Source: Chlorella sorokiniana (lineage: Eukaryota; Chlorophyta; Trebouxiophyceae; Chlorellales; Chlorellaceae). From it: 64,000 nucleotides of DNA. Every line of letters begins with the position of its first letter. Within the stretch, counting starts at the first letter, position 1. Positions 1-11,700 of the stretch are shown here, piece by piece. A program made the translations under genes and the position numbers. Where the stretch lies: NCBI GenBank assembly GCA_025917655.1, contig CP084609.1:1674001-1738000 (forward strand), given 5' to 3'. The notes below the pieces were generated by a model that saw nothing but the letters and a program-made list of their open reading frames with translations, did no database searches and was not told the origin of the DNA.

Positions 1-1453
1 CCGCGTGAAGTGCACAATGCTGGGCGCCATGCCGCCCACTGCAAGCATGAGAGGAGGGGCAGGGGAGCGATGGGAGGGGGACGTGCGGGTCTTCACTGGA
101 CAGGGTCTGCCTGAGACCTGCCGGTGCGAAAACAGCGGCACACAGCCACACGCAGTGTCAGGAGGAGCGGGTGAGCAGCCGCGCCGCAGGCCACACACGG
201 CTGCGCACCCGTCAGCCCGCTGGGCAGCAGGCTCTGCTCCGCCTGCGCGTTGTACTGCAGCGGCAGGGTGACCCCGTGTAGCGGTAGTACCAGCCGAAGA
301 AGTCCTGCTCCGCCGTGTGGTGGGTGAAGCGCAGCTTGGGGCGCTCCTTTAGCAGCGCCTGCATGTGGGCCTCCACAGCGGCGCAGGGGCGCAGCAGGAA
401 CACGCCGCCGTTGATGCTGGTGACGGCGGTGCGGAACCTGCGCAGCACCACGACAGGAGAGGTGGGGCTCGTGCGGTGAGCGCAGGCCACTGAGGCCATG
501 CAACAAAGGCCGCCTGTGTCCAGCCTGACATGTCATGGCTTGGCCGCACAGCGTAGCCAGCTGCAGGCACCCTGCTCGCACCTATTCAGCCACTTGCTTT
601 GGTCCCAGACAGCCGCAAACTCGACGGGCATGGCGAGGAGCGGGGCCAGGAGCCTGCCACCGCCACGTCGGCGTCCACCAGCAGCACCCTGTCGTACTGC
701 GTCAGCCCCAGCGCCCGCACCTTGAGCCAGTTGCGGCTGTACCTGCGGGACAGCAGGGGGGACGCACAGCACGCACAGCATTGGTGCCAGGCAACAACAA
801 GTTGCGCAGCTTGCAACTCGGTGCAGCTTGCCGGAGGAGCTGGCAGCCAGGGGCTGTGCCCACGGATGCCGCGGCGGAGGTCGCCGCCGAGGCTGCAAGA
901 AGAGGGAGGCTGCACCGCTGCCGGAGGCGCACCGAGGTTCGTATGTGTTGCGGAAGTCGAGGGCGCCACCGGCAGCAGCGTGATGTTCAGCGCGGCGGCC
1001 AGGGCCAGGGTGGGCGTGCCCAGCTCCCCCGGCACGTGCAAGAGGGCCAGCTCCAGCCCCGGGTTGCTGCGCCGCAGCGTGCACTCCAGCTGCTGCAGCA
1101 GCGGCGCGTACAGGTCGTCCCGCAGGTATGTGACAACCGCCACGCGGGCGCTGCCGCCGCCAGTTTCGCTGCCCGACCCCGCCGCGCAGCCGTCGTCGGG
1201 GCAGCAGCGCGGCGCAGGGAAGCGCGCATCGCTGCGGCCGAGCATGGGGGTCCAGGCCGTAGTACAGGCTGGCAAACGCGTTCTGCCCATGGCGGTACAG
1301 CGAGCGGTGCTGGCTCAGCAGCAGCAGGAAGAGGGCAAGGGCGAGCAGAGCGCTCAGGCCGTGGCGCCAGCTGCTCCGCGCCAGGGCAGGCAGCGATCGT
1401 GGCGATAGCCGGGCGCCGCCGCTGCCGCCGCCGGTTGCAGGCGCTCGCTTCAC
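1..1453 (-). CDS. GT8 glycogenin-like glycosyltransferase (partial, runs off left edge)
   Basis: Likely type II membrane glycosyltransferase of family GT8 (glycogenin / plant glucuronosyltransferase-like). The N-terminal exon (about 1250-1453) has a basic stretch then a hydrophobic anchor (LLALALFLLLL). Next come RVAVVTYLRDDLY, the motif YSRNWLKVRALGL and the DxD metal-binding motif in LLVDADVAV (about 650-750), then PVEFAAVWDQSKW. A further exon (about 210-480) holds INGGVFLLRP and AEQDFFGWYY, typical GT8 motifs. The last visible exon (1-41) reads GGMAPSIVHFTR, leading toward the usual His-Tyr-Thr-x-Lys-Pro-Trp end outside the window. No ATG lies in frame before an upstream stop, so the start is probably in an earlier exon. 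Frame breaks occur near 1247 (run of C), 645 and 270; the remaining sequence looks functional, so I treat them as sequence errors. The substrate cannot be told from sequence. Confidence 0.8.
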
Positions 1454-2733
1454 CTTGCAAGTCAGGTCCCTGCGGTGCGCCCAAGAACAATCACGAAGAT
1501 GTTTTACTTAAGAATCAAGGGTCGCAGGGCAGGGGGGCCGTCGAAGCGGTCCGCCTGCTTCAACAGGCAGCCTCACCACTCGTCAGCAACGCGGCCGTTC
1601 ATCAGGCTCTGCAGGTCGCCGCTGGAAGCACGACAGGGCCGCATTTTCAGCTCGTGGCCCGCCGTCAAGTCCAAACAGCTGGCAGAACCGCCAACAGCAG
1701 AGCTTGGAGAGTGCGTGGGATACATGCTACTGGGTCACAACATGTTGATCGACGTGGATGCAGCAAGTGTGCGCCGCTGGAGCGCAGGGGGCAGCCAAAC
1801 GCGTCGGCGGGGGTGGTGGGTGAGGTCAGACAAAGGAACAAAGATCTCCGCCCCCAAACTAGTCGAGTATTGCTGTAGAATGCGATACCTGGCGCACAGG
1901 TTCGCTGCCGTGCACTTGTACAGCCAGCAGCCTCGCTGTCGCGCGGGCTGACTAGGCTGCAGCAGCAGATTCCCTTCCCTGCTCATGCACATCCCTTGCT
2001 GGCCGTGGAACACCAGATTCTCCTTGAAATGCCAAGAATGACGCCAGTGGACGCTAATTGCACCTTTACCTAAGTCGCATTCGTTGGCCTTGGCACCCCT
2101 GGGGTGCTCGCCAGCTGCCCTTGAAGACCGTCCTCAGCTCTTGCCTAGGCTGGCCTTCATGGGCAACTGATTTACCTTGAAGCATGTAATTTGTGTTGTT
2201 CTGGCAGGTGATGGCACGGTTTGTTGGGACCAACCGGCCTGCTGCAGCACATTGCATCGGTAGATGCACCAGGAGAGGGTGCTGCTAGTGTTGAGCCCCC
2301 GTTTTGCTCCGCACTGCTGTCAAACATTTCGCGCAGACAGATTTCTGCGAATCGCCCCCGGAGAAAGGCCTTTCCAACCTGATGCAACCTTGCCAGCTAG
2401 GAGCCCTGGAACAAGGGGGCAGGGTTTCAAGCGAGGCCGGCCTTCACCCAGGCACCCATCTCCGCCATTCACAAACTGCTCCTCCCCATCCATCCTGTTT
2501 CACCTTGCTGCGTGACAAGGGGCCACCCACCAGCAGCAGACGACCCCTGCCCAGCGCCCACTCGCCCAGCCAGCTCTCGTGGAGCGCAGAGGAGAGGTGC
2601 AGTACTGCTGTTGAGGGCGATCACGGCGTTCCAGGCCCGGCAGGCCCTGCTATTGGGACCCACACCCAAAACAGCCTGGCAGGCACAGCAGTCTTGAAGA
2701 GCGGGCCAAGAGGTCCCGACCGGCGGCAGCAGC
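1454..2733. other. Intergenic region between divergent GT8 (-) and Rxt3 (+) genes
   Basis: About 1.28 kb with no recognisable protein. It should hold both 5' regions and perhaps a missing first exon of the GT8 gene. Several open frames cross it on both strands, but none has recognisable motifs or a codon pattern unlike background. Confidence 0.5.
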
Positions 2734-3414
2734 ATGTCTAAACGACCCGGAGAGGTCAACGGGGGCTCGGTACACGTGCTTCCAAAGTTGCCCCGGTTGG
2801 ACCAAGTGGCACCTGGAGGGGTGGGCGCCGGCGTGGTGAAGCAGCCAGGTGGGTGCAGGGCATGCCCTGCCTGGCAACCCTGTGTGCTGCATGCAAGCGC
2901 AAGGCCTGCTTGGCGCCGCCGTGCATCGGGGACTGGTGCTGTGGCGCGCGCGCGCCATGCATGGTGCCAGGCCGGTGCTGGCCGCCGGCCCGCGCTGCTG
3001 CCTGGCTGCTGCTGTGCCACTCAGTGTCTGCGAGAAGGGGCGCACTCAGCGGGGCCACGACCTGGTCCCCCGGCAGCAGCCTTCTGGTGCCGCCACAGCT
3101 GGCCGCCGGCAGCCGGCAGCTGTGCCCTTCTGCCAGTAAAGTGGGTGCCGCTGCCCTGCCGCCCTCAGGCCCCCGCCTGCCGATGCTCATGTACAAGGAC
3201 GGCGAGCCGCTGCGCGACCTGCGCAACTACTACAGCAAGGAGGGCCCCCCGCAGTCGGTGGAGGTGCGCCGCCGCAGCAGCCGCCGCCGCCGCCGAGCAG
3301 CCACCCGGCGCCAGCTGGGCCGCGCAATGGAACTAGAGCGCCTGAAGGGCTGCCTAGGGGGCGTGCCGTGCGCGCCGGCCGCTGCCCGCCCCTGTGGCTG
3401 CAGCCTGACCGCCC

Positions 3415-3445
<31 letters not shown>

Positions 3446-5412
3446 AGGTGCGCATCCCTGCGCACTGCCTGACCAGCAACAACCGGCACGTGCGGGCGCG
3501 GCAGCTGTGGGGCAGCGACGTCTACACCGAGGACAGCGACCTGGTGGCTGTGCTGATGCACTGCGGCTACTGGTACCACTCACGTGAGCGGCGGCGCGGC
3601 GGCGCGGGGTGCTTGCCGCCCGGCCTGCTCCTGCTGCCGCCTCGGTTTGAGGAGGGCTCGCGCCTTCATCAGAACTCCAGCACGATGTGAAGGGAGCCTG
3701 CGATTGGGGTCCGCCTCGACTCGACTGCTGCCGAGCGTCGACCGGCCCGCGCCGCGCTGCCGCGCGCCCCTCCTCCCCCTGCAGTGACGCACCCGCCCGC
3801 CCAGGTGGCGGAGGTGCGCGCGGTGCTGACGCCGCTGGCGCCCCAGCCCCGCTACCCCTCCACCGCCCGCAACTCCATCCGCTCTCGAGCCTGGGCCGCC
3901 CCCATCGAGGTGCGGCTCCTGTTCTGGGGGTCCGGAATGTGTGGGGCTTGCTGTACGCTCCCCCGCCCCTCACTCCCCGGCCTCCGAACCCCCCTCCGCA
4001 GGGCTGCTCCTACCGCGTGGACAAGTGCTGGGTGGTGACGCGCAGCGGTACCAGCGTGGACCTGGCCCCCAACCTGGAGGGTGTGCCCGCCGCCGCCCCA
4101 CCTTCACCCCTCCCACGGCGAGCGCATGGTGACGCGCAGCAGCGGCGCGGGCGCGGGCGGCAGCGCCAGGTCCAGGTGCGGGGGGGGCTGGGGGGTGAAG
4201 GTGGAGGCGGCAGGGAACCCGACAAGCAGATCGTGGTCTTGTTGATTTTCGAGCGGGTGCAGCCAGGCGGTGCTGCCCGGCGCTGCTGGGTGTGCCGGCA
4301 TGGCTGCCGCCTGCTCCGCCTGCCAAGCGGGGCGCTGTTGCGATCACCGCGCTTGGCGTGCAGCATGTGGTGTGCGCCCGCATGCGCTGGCCCTGCTCGC
4401 CCCGCCTCCTCTGGGGGCCGGCGCTGCCCCGATGCTCGCCCCAGCCCTCGCACGCATCAGCGCTTGCATCTTGTGCCGCCCGCTGCGCTCCCCGACGCCG
4501 CTCCCCCCGGCGCCGCCGCCGCAGGAGGTGACTGTGATGTTCAACCTGGTGAATGAGCCGTGGCCCAAGTACAACATGGGGCGGTGGCGGACCGTGGCCT
4601 CAAGCCGCACGAGTGGACCTCCGCCCGCCTCAAGTCGGCGGTAGCGTACCTAGAGAGCCACACGTGGGCGCCCGCCGCGCTGCTGGCCGCGATGCCTGCG
4701 CCCCTCCTGCTGGCCCCCTTGCCGCGTGCGCCCAAGCACCAGGCCCCCAACGTTGGCTGTTGGCCGCTGCCGCCGCGGCTGGGCGGCCTGCTCTCGTGGG
4801 GAAGTTGCTGCCCCCGCCGTGCCTCGCAGCGGAGCAGGCATGCGTAAGGCCCTGCCCTTGCCCTCACAGTCAACAAGGCCTCCATGCCCCCTTGCAATCC
4901 CCGTGCAGCGAGCGGTATGAGCTTGCGCACGTGCCCGGCCCCCGCCAACGAGGCCGACGGCGAGGCGCCGCCCGCCGAGGAGCGCTACCGCTTTGCGCGC
5001 TGCAGCCGGCCCCTGCCCGCGGCAGCCATGGCGCGGCTGGGGGTGCCGCTGCCGGATGGGGAGACCAGCACGCTGCACGAGGGGCTGAGCTGGGAGGAAA
5101 TACAGGTGGGCGGGTTGTGATGTGCGAACAGGGGGACTTGGTGGGCGTCGAATGGATGGCGGGGAAGCATTGGCGGCTGCAGGCACACTCCTGGCCCGGG
5201 CACGCATGAGCGGCAGCCTAGGCAGCTGGACAGGCAGTTGGTCAGCTGTGCTCGCGGACCTTCGTTTTGGGAGCTCGTAACCAAGCGCCCCCCGCTGCGT
5301 GCAGTGGGGCATCAACGGCGTCAGCATGCGCGGCGAGACCTACCCGCTCGTGCGCATACACTTCATGCCGCAGGCCGCAAAGGCGGCGGCGGCAGGCGGC
5401 GACGGGCAATGA
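2734..5412 (+). CDS. Rxt3-domain protein (histone deacetylase complex component-like)
   Basis: Matches the Rxt3 domain (PF08642), known from yeast Rpd3 histone deacetylase complexes, so a nuclear chromatin role is inferred. ATG at 2734. Exons placed with frame: 2734-2848, 3169-3263, 3448-3583, 3785-3909, 4002-4080; further exons near 4524-4670, 4912-5105 and 5304-5412. Key motifs are VRIPAHCLTSNNR, RQLWGSDVYTEDSDLVAVLMH, WVVTRSG, MFNLVNEPWPKYNM and ADRGLKPHEWTSARL; the last exon ends in YPLVRIHFMPQ. The N-terminal Pro/Gly-rich stretch has no domain. Frame breaks near 4577 (run of G) and 4940 (run of C) interrupt otherwise good exons. Introns 2849-3168 and 4081-4523 exceed 300 bp and show nothing else. 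Confident on the domain, less on the complex. Confidence 0.8.
3410..3447 (+). repeat. GCC trinucleotide repeat at an intron 3' end
   Basis: About twelve GCC/CCG triplets make up the polypyrimidine-like end of the third-exon acceptor of the Rxt3 gene, ending in the AG at 3446-3447. Confidence 0.8.
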
Positions 5413-6055
5413 GGCGTGGGCCCCGCCCTGCCGTGCCGCCAGGCTGCGCGGACAGCCACACCAGGCTGCCCTGCCGCCCCCTGCCACCCCTGCTCCCCTC
5501 GTTCTCCCATGCCGACTGTTTCTCCGCCCCGCTCCCTGACCAGCATTTGACGCCCGCCTGACGCCGCCTGGCATCCGTGCGCCTTCTGGCCCCGCTCCCG
5601 CCGCACTGCCGGAACTTTCCACCCTGACCTGACGCATTCCTTCCCCCTCCACCCCCTTGACGCCTTCCTCTGTTTCTTGCGGTCGATGTGCTAGCGCCCG
5701 CGGAACCGCCAGGCCCTGCGCCTGTTGCCCGCCACCTGCGCGCCAACACCCACGCCGGTGCCCAGCACCCAGGGTGACCGCCCCAGGGCCTCACACATGT
5801 TCGCAGTGATTGTTGCACGGAAAAACGACTGAGCAGCGTCGCCGAAAAGCAGGGAGCGCACAAAAACAGCGGTGAAGGGGCGCAAGGGCAAGCAAAGCGG
5901 CGGGCCTGTAGCGGCCCCTATAAATGGGATTCAATGCGTTTCTGTGGTTCCTCTCTGGTTCAAATCTGGGCAATGCCCCTGTGGGCGCCCTGCGGGGCTG
6001 GGCTGCACGTGTGCATCGGGCTTGTGGGGGTTGGGGAGGGGGTGCGTGACCCGCT
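5413..6055. other. Convergent intergenic region, Rxt3 (+) and THF1 (-) 3' ends
   Basis: C-rich 3' untranslated sequence of two converging genes. No TGTAA in the plus orientation or TTACA close to the minus stop was found, so the cleavage sites are unplaced. A TATAAA-like hexamer at about 5919 has no gene behind it. Confidence 0.5.
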
Positions 6056-7916
6056 TCACGCAGACTCGGCCACCTCCGCGGTCTCGGTCTCCGCCTTGGC
6101 CGCCTTCTCCGCCTCCTTGGCCGCCTTCTCCGCCTCGCGCTCCTCCCGCTTCTGCGCGGCAGGCACAGGGGGCGGCACAGGGGGACAGCACGTATAGCAG
6201 GCGTCCTATCAGCGACGCGGCCGAGCAGCAGGGCAGCGGCGGCAGAGCTGCCTCTTGGCCACAAATGACACCCACAAATGGCTGTGCGAAAGCAGAGCGG
6301 CTCCAGCTGGAACTCAAGCAGCCACAGCTCCAACCATGCTGCTCCGTATGCCTCCCCCAGACAGTTTCAGCTCCAACAGCCTCCCCCTTTCAAAAACAAA
6401 AAACACTCGCACTCTGCCCTGACCCCTGCAACCCCCACCAGCGCCCCCGCCCGCACCTTCTTCTCGCGCGCGATGAACTCCTTCATGATCTCCTTGGCAG
6501 CCTCCAGCTTGCTGAGCACCCCCTTGTAGGTCATCAGGTCGGCGTTCACGCGCTCCTGGCTCAGCCCCAGCGCCTTCACCAGGCTGGACAGGCTCTTGGG
6601 GTCCTTGGAGCCTGCGGTGACGAGGGGGGTGCAAGGGTGGGCAGGCCACCACGCAGGCTTGACCACCAGGCACCCAGTCACTGCCGCATGCAAACCAGCA
6701 CCCCGCAGAAAACACACACACGAGCCGCGGATGCAGCAGTGGGCCCCACCCGTGAGCTCCACCAGGCGGAAGAGGCCCACGGCGAAGAACTTGGTGTAGA
6801 GGAAGGAGCCGTCGGTGGCCGCCACCGCCGCCAGCGCCGCCTGCATCTTGTTGCCGGCCGCGTCGGGCGTGATGTCGCCCGCCCCCGCGCCAGCTCCTCC
6901 AGAGCGGCCGCGTCTACGGAGTACAGGGGTGTTTGTGCGTGGGCGCGTGTGGGGATCGGGGTGGGGGCAGCAAGGCAACTGGGCGGACGGCGCGTTGCTG
7001 TCCGAGCTGGCGGCGCTCTGCCCGCCAGACAGCACCCTGGACATGTAGCGGAAGCGCCAGCTGGGCCCACCCTTGCGGTACTGCGCCGGGTCCTCGCCCA
7101 GGGCGTTGACAAAGGCGTCAAACACAGACTCGCGCTCGCCGTCGGGCAGCCCGCCCAGCACCTGGTCAAAGATGGAGACGATGCCCAGGGCGGTCACCTG
7201 GGCAGAGTCGGGGGGGAGGTGAGGGCAGGGGATGGGGTTCACAGGCCGACACAACACGCGGCTGGCCGGCTGGCTGGCCAGGGCGGGGGGGGAGGCGCAA
7301 GCAAGGGGCAGCTCAGCCGGGCTCGGCCGGGCAGCTGGGGAGGGCACCTCGTTGTACTGGTACCGCTTGTTCCAGCGGTACAGGTGCTGCTGCACCAGCA
7401 GCTCCTGCACCACGGTGGAGTAGATGGCGGGCAGCGGCTTCTTGAAGGACGACGTGAACTTGAGCTTGGCGTCGGCGACGGTCGGCGGCGCCCAGGCTGC
7501 GGGAGGTGAGGCAGCGGTGGCAATCAAGTGGGTGAGCAGTCGGCTGGTGAGCCGTTCGCTACCAGCCGATGCAGGGCATCACCGTCATCCATGCAACTGC
7601 TTGGGAGCCGCAGACAGGGCAAGGGCTGGCTGCCAACAGGGCAAGGGCTGGCTGCCGCTCCCGGGACAGCAGGGAGGTGATGTGCGACAGGTGCAGGGTC
7701 GGCTACGGAGTTCCCCCAGCAAGCTGGCGGCAGCACGTGCAGAATATAACACCACATATCCAGCAGGTCCCCCTGTGACCCTGGCTGAGAAAGCCGAGGT
7801 AAGCACAGCCGACGGCAGCAGGGCGACCCACACCTTCGGCCGCCTGCACGCTGACGGCCAGCTGCCTGCAGCCTCGCCGCTGCGCCGCGGGACTGGCGAA
7901 TTGCCGCGCCCTGCAT
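6056..7916 (-). CDS. THF1: THYLAKOID FORMATION 1 / Psb29 protein, chloroplast
   Basis: Homologue of THF1/Psb29, a chloroplast protein needed for thylakoid biogenesis and photosystem II turnover. Exons on the minus strand: 7348-7496 (TVADAKLKFTSSFKKPLPAIY, VQELLVQQHL, YQYNE), about 7000-7197 (VTALGIVSIFDQVLGG, ALGEDPAQYRK), about 6750-6922 (DGSFLYTKFFAVGLFRLVEL), about 6459-6612 (LVKALGLSQERVNADL, YKGVLSKLEAAKEIMKEFI) and 6056-6151, a Lys/Glu/Ala-rich charged tail ending AEVAESA. An upstream exon from the ATG at 7916 (MQGAAIRQSRGAAARLQ, Arg/Ala-rich) would make a good transit peptide, but its phase is off by one with the next exon, so the true start is unsettled. One frame break lies near 6890 in a run of G. 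Confidence 0.88.
7614..7656. repeat. 21-bp direct repeat, two copies
   Basis: A 21-bp unit beginning ACAGGGCAAGGG occurs at 7614-7634 and again at 7636-7656, in the region between the presumed THF1 transit-peptide exon and the next exon. Confidence 0.8.
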
Positions 7917-8761
7917 GCATTAGAGCCACAATGTGCATGAGCAAGCCGGCGGCTGGGCTGGATGGGGAACCGGCTGTGGCTGAGGCCGGGCGCGCTCCCC
8001 TACCTCAGGCGCGGAGCCTGCACCGAACGGGCCGCAGTTATGTGCTGCATCGCTGCCGCTGTCTGCATCTTGCTGCTGGGCCTCCACAGAGCACTGAAAC
8101 ACCTGATCGACTACCCACAAGCAGGTGCAGTGTCTGTGGATGTGAACAATTGAAACGAGTGTAGTCGCGTATGCAGCGTCCGATGCGGCGTCCCAGTGGG
8201 CGATGAGTGGGCCGGCTGCCCGGCTGGCGTGCGGTCACCCGCCATGAGCCTCCTGGGGCTTTGCACAAACCCAGGAGGGCTTGAATTTACTTTTCCTAAG
8301 CATCCATACTGTTTGGCGACAATTAGGGCTGAGGGCGCACAGGCCCGAAAGCTTGCCTGGCAATAGCGGCGCCGTTAATGCCGCCAACCTCCCAAAAGCA
8401 CAACTTGCTTCTGCCAGTCGGTGGCTTACATGTGGATGAGCAGCGCATCAAAGTAATTAGAATATGAGCGAGGTCATGCAACAAAATCATAGCTAACAGG
8501 CTCGGCAAACATTGTTGAGCGACCAGAAGGCGGGACGGATGGACGCCCAAGCAGGGGCCCGATGAAATGCGGGCAGGGCAAAGCGGCAGAGCCAGGTTGA
8601 GCCAGATGGTTAGGGGCGGCCCCAATGCAGAGCGCCGCCGATGCGTCCCGGCTGTAACAAAGCCCCTGCCCTGTGAGGGCATCGAGCAGCTCCCTGCAAA
8701 GGCCGCATGAGCGGCGGGAGCGACAGTGCAAAACGGCAGTGTCTCAGTCTCAGATCGAACC
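7917..8761. other. Between THF1 5' end and pyruvate kinase 3' end
   Basis: Holds the THF1 promoter/5' UTR and the 3' UTR of pyruvate kinase, both on the minus strand. It is less GC-rich from 8270 to 8560. A minus-strand open frame here has no recognisable motifs and is probably not coding. Confidence 0.45.
8426..8430 (-). terminator. Possible TGTAA polyadenylation signal for pyruvate kinase
   Basis: TTACA on the plus strand is TGTAA on the minus strand, the usual green-algal poly(A) signal. It lies about 330 bp past the last in-frame stop proposed for the pyruvate kinase gene, in a locally AT-richer stretch. Confidence 0.35.
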
Positions 8762-11700
8762 CTAAGCTCGCACATAGTAAATTGATGGTGGATGGCACAG
8801 TCCGCGGGTCTTCAGGCAGGCACGCGCCCGCTGCCGTGCACAGCGGGCCCAGCTGAAGGCAGCAGGGCTGGCGTGATGGTGCTGCCGCGATGTGGCCGAG
8901 GCGCCGAAACAGCCTGGAAACCTCCAGCGAGGGCGGCATCGCCAGCCGTACCAGGTGCGGCGGCCGGTCAGTGGGCGGTGCCGTTGGCCGCGGGGCAGCG
9001 GGTGCCAGGTCTGCAAGCGGAGGCAGCGCCGGTGGGTGGTGGGGGTGAGGTGGTGCAAAAGGATGCGTGTGCTGGTTCCCGGGATGCTGGCACTCAAGCT
9101 GAATCCGTGGGAAGCAGGCAAGCCGCAGGCCACGCTAGAGATGCAGCCAAGGCCACCACCGCAGGGGTGCGCAACCGCGCGTCTCACTCACCAGCCGGGA
9201 GACGACCAGCGCCTCGTTGCGGCGGCCGTGCAGCACAGCGCTCCTGCACACGCGGCAGGAAGCAGCGCTCAGCCAGCCTGCCCTTGAAAGATCAAAGTGG
9301 CAGCCAGGGGAGGCGGCCGGGAGGCAAGGCGCGGGGAGGTGCAGCATGGGCACTGCCGGCAGCAGCAGCAGCAGCAGCGGCGGCGGCAGCAGCCAGCCAG
9401 GGCACTCACGGCCGCGAGAGCATGGGGCGCCGCCCCACGGCGGGCATGGGCTGCGAGGAGGTGGGTGGCATCGCCTCGTGCTCCTCGTCCTCGGGGATGC
9501 AGTGGCCCGCGGCCTGACAGCGATAGGGGGGCGGGGCAGCGGGGTGAGTGATGCTGAATGAACGAGCGGTGTGCCTGCGGCCCCAACAGCTGCGCTCAGG
9601 CCGCCCCTCACCGCTGCCCCGAGAATGTGATCGGCCCACCTGCAGCTGCTGCTGTGGGCGCGCTGCCCGTCCTCTGCCCCACACCCCCCCCACAAATTTT
9701 GCCCCCCACAAACACACACACACACATGCTAGAATGAATCAAGAAGACAAGCAAAAGGCACCCATCTACCTTGAGCATGTCGTAGAGCGACTTGGGGCGG
9801 ATGCGCTTGATGCCGGAGCCGGTCTCATCCACGGACACAATCTGAGGGTTGTAGGCAGGGTGAGGACAGCAGGGTGGGGTGGTCCACTCATCAGCGGTTC
9901 ATCAGCGATGAAGCAGGGCCCCCAGCATGCCCGGGCTGTTCCCTTCCCCGTCCACCCACGGCGCTGCTGCCGCCCATCTCCTGCTCGTGCGCCAGCGGCT
10001 CCACCCCTCGTGCAGGTGCCGCCAGGCTAACACCCGCACATTGGCATCATCGTACCGCCCTGCACCGCATCAGTACCGCACCTTGACCATGACCTCGTCC
10101 GCCTGGGAGCGGGACAGCACCACCACGTGGTCGTCCCGCTCCACCCAGCCCTGCGCCAGCGCCAGCTGCACAGCCTCCTCAATCAGGCTCTCGCCCGCTG
10201 CACGCGTCATGGGCGGGGGTGGGGTGAGGGAGGGGCGGGGGGGGGAGGCGAGGGCGCCAAAGGGCGAGCAGCAACATCTGGACCTGACAGAGTGGCGTCG
10301 GGACTGCCGCCTTGCTCGGCCGACCGCTGCCTCGCTTTCGCCATGAGGGGCCAGTGACCCGACGGGCACGCCCCAGCCCCAACCCCTAACCCGCCCGCTG
10401 CTGCCTCGCCCGTTGTGGGCCTCACCCGAGGGCGTGGGCGCCGCCAGCATGGGCATGAGGCCGGATGTGAGGAGGGCCTGGCGCGCGGCGTGGCGCCCTC
10501 CAGCTTCCACTTGAGCCCGTCCCGCTTGAGGTACGGTACCACAAGGGTGAGGATGGGCATGACGGGCGGTACTTGGCCACCATGGCGGCGGTGGTGCCTG
10601 CGGGGGCGGCAGGGGGCGGCACTGTGAGCAGGTCGCCGCCACGCGTCGCATGGCATGTGCAGCGCGTGAGCATGCTGGGAAAGGAGCCCTGCCGGCAGCC
10701 GCGCCTTGCCTGGCAGGCACTCAAGCACAGGCGCAGCCACACATGCTGAATCTCTTCACACAAGCTCATCCCCCACACACTGATTCTCTGCACACAGTAC
10801 CGCTGCAACGGCGCACTGCGCCAGCCCACCTGTGTGCGTGACCACCACCATGAGCGCTGCGCCGACCTTGTCGGCAGCCTTGACGGCGGATGCGGCCACC
10901 GACTCCAGCTTGGCGGTGTAAGTCAGCGGGGGCCCATGTTGGATCCCACGCTGCGGGGGGAGGGAGGGGGAGGGGGTCGCGCGCCAAGCCGTCAGCCAGC
11001 GGCAGTGCAGGGTGCCGCTGCGGGCACAGTGCGGCGCCTGGTGCGTCTGGAGCGCAGGCTGCGCGGGGTCTGCAGCCGGAACCTCCACCCACACCCGCAC
11101 TGCGCTACGCCAGCCGCAGGCAGCCACGAGAGCAGTGCAAAAGCCATGACCCCGCGCCGCCGCCGCAACTGCCCTCTCACCGCGGCAGGTTGGCCATGGA
11201 GTAGATGGAGGGCATGCCGCCGTGGTCTGAGCCCAGCGAGGCGTGGGAGATGGTGCGCCCGATCTTGTGGCGAGGCAGCTCCGGGTCCTCGTCGCTGCCC
11301 AGGAAGTACTCAGACTCCTGCGGTGGGGTGGGGGTGGGGGGAGGCGGTGGCGGTAGGGTGAGAATCTGTGTGTTTGTGCGAGCGTGTGTGGGGTGGTTGA
11401 GGTGTGCGCGCTTGGGAGTGTGCGGGAGGAAAAGCGTGTGAGAGTGTGCCGGGGGAGGGGCCCCGCAGCAGTACGGTTTGATAGGCAGGGTGGGCGAGGC
11501 ATGCGATCGGATGGGCAGCAGCTGGGGTGCGGCTATCAGGTGGAAAGCAGTGGATGCGCCGACAGGCGAGTGCTGGGCGGGGACGCCTGCAGCGTGCGGC
11601 AGGCAGCCACCCTCCTCCTGCACCTGGCTCAGACGCACGCCACCCGCACTTCCCCAACCCCCTTGGCGCCAGCGCCGCACTCACTGCGTGCAGGTGTTCA

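Noticed and set aside
1475-2013. Open frames on both strands between GT8 and Rxt3 genes
   Set aside because: No recognisable protein features. They could include a missing first exon of the GT8 gene, but I cannot show it.
5918-5925. TATAAA-like box
   Set aside because: It sits between two converging 3' ends with no gene starting downstream on either strand.
5872-7509. Very long plus-strand open frame (545 codons)
   Set aside because: It runs antisense through the THF1 exons and introns alike, has no domain, and its composition is that of GC-rich shadow sequence.
8323-8775. 150-codon minus-strand open frame downstream of pyruvate kinase
   Set aside because: No motif, lower GC than genes here, and it overlaps the probable 3' UTR with the poly(A) signal.
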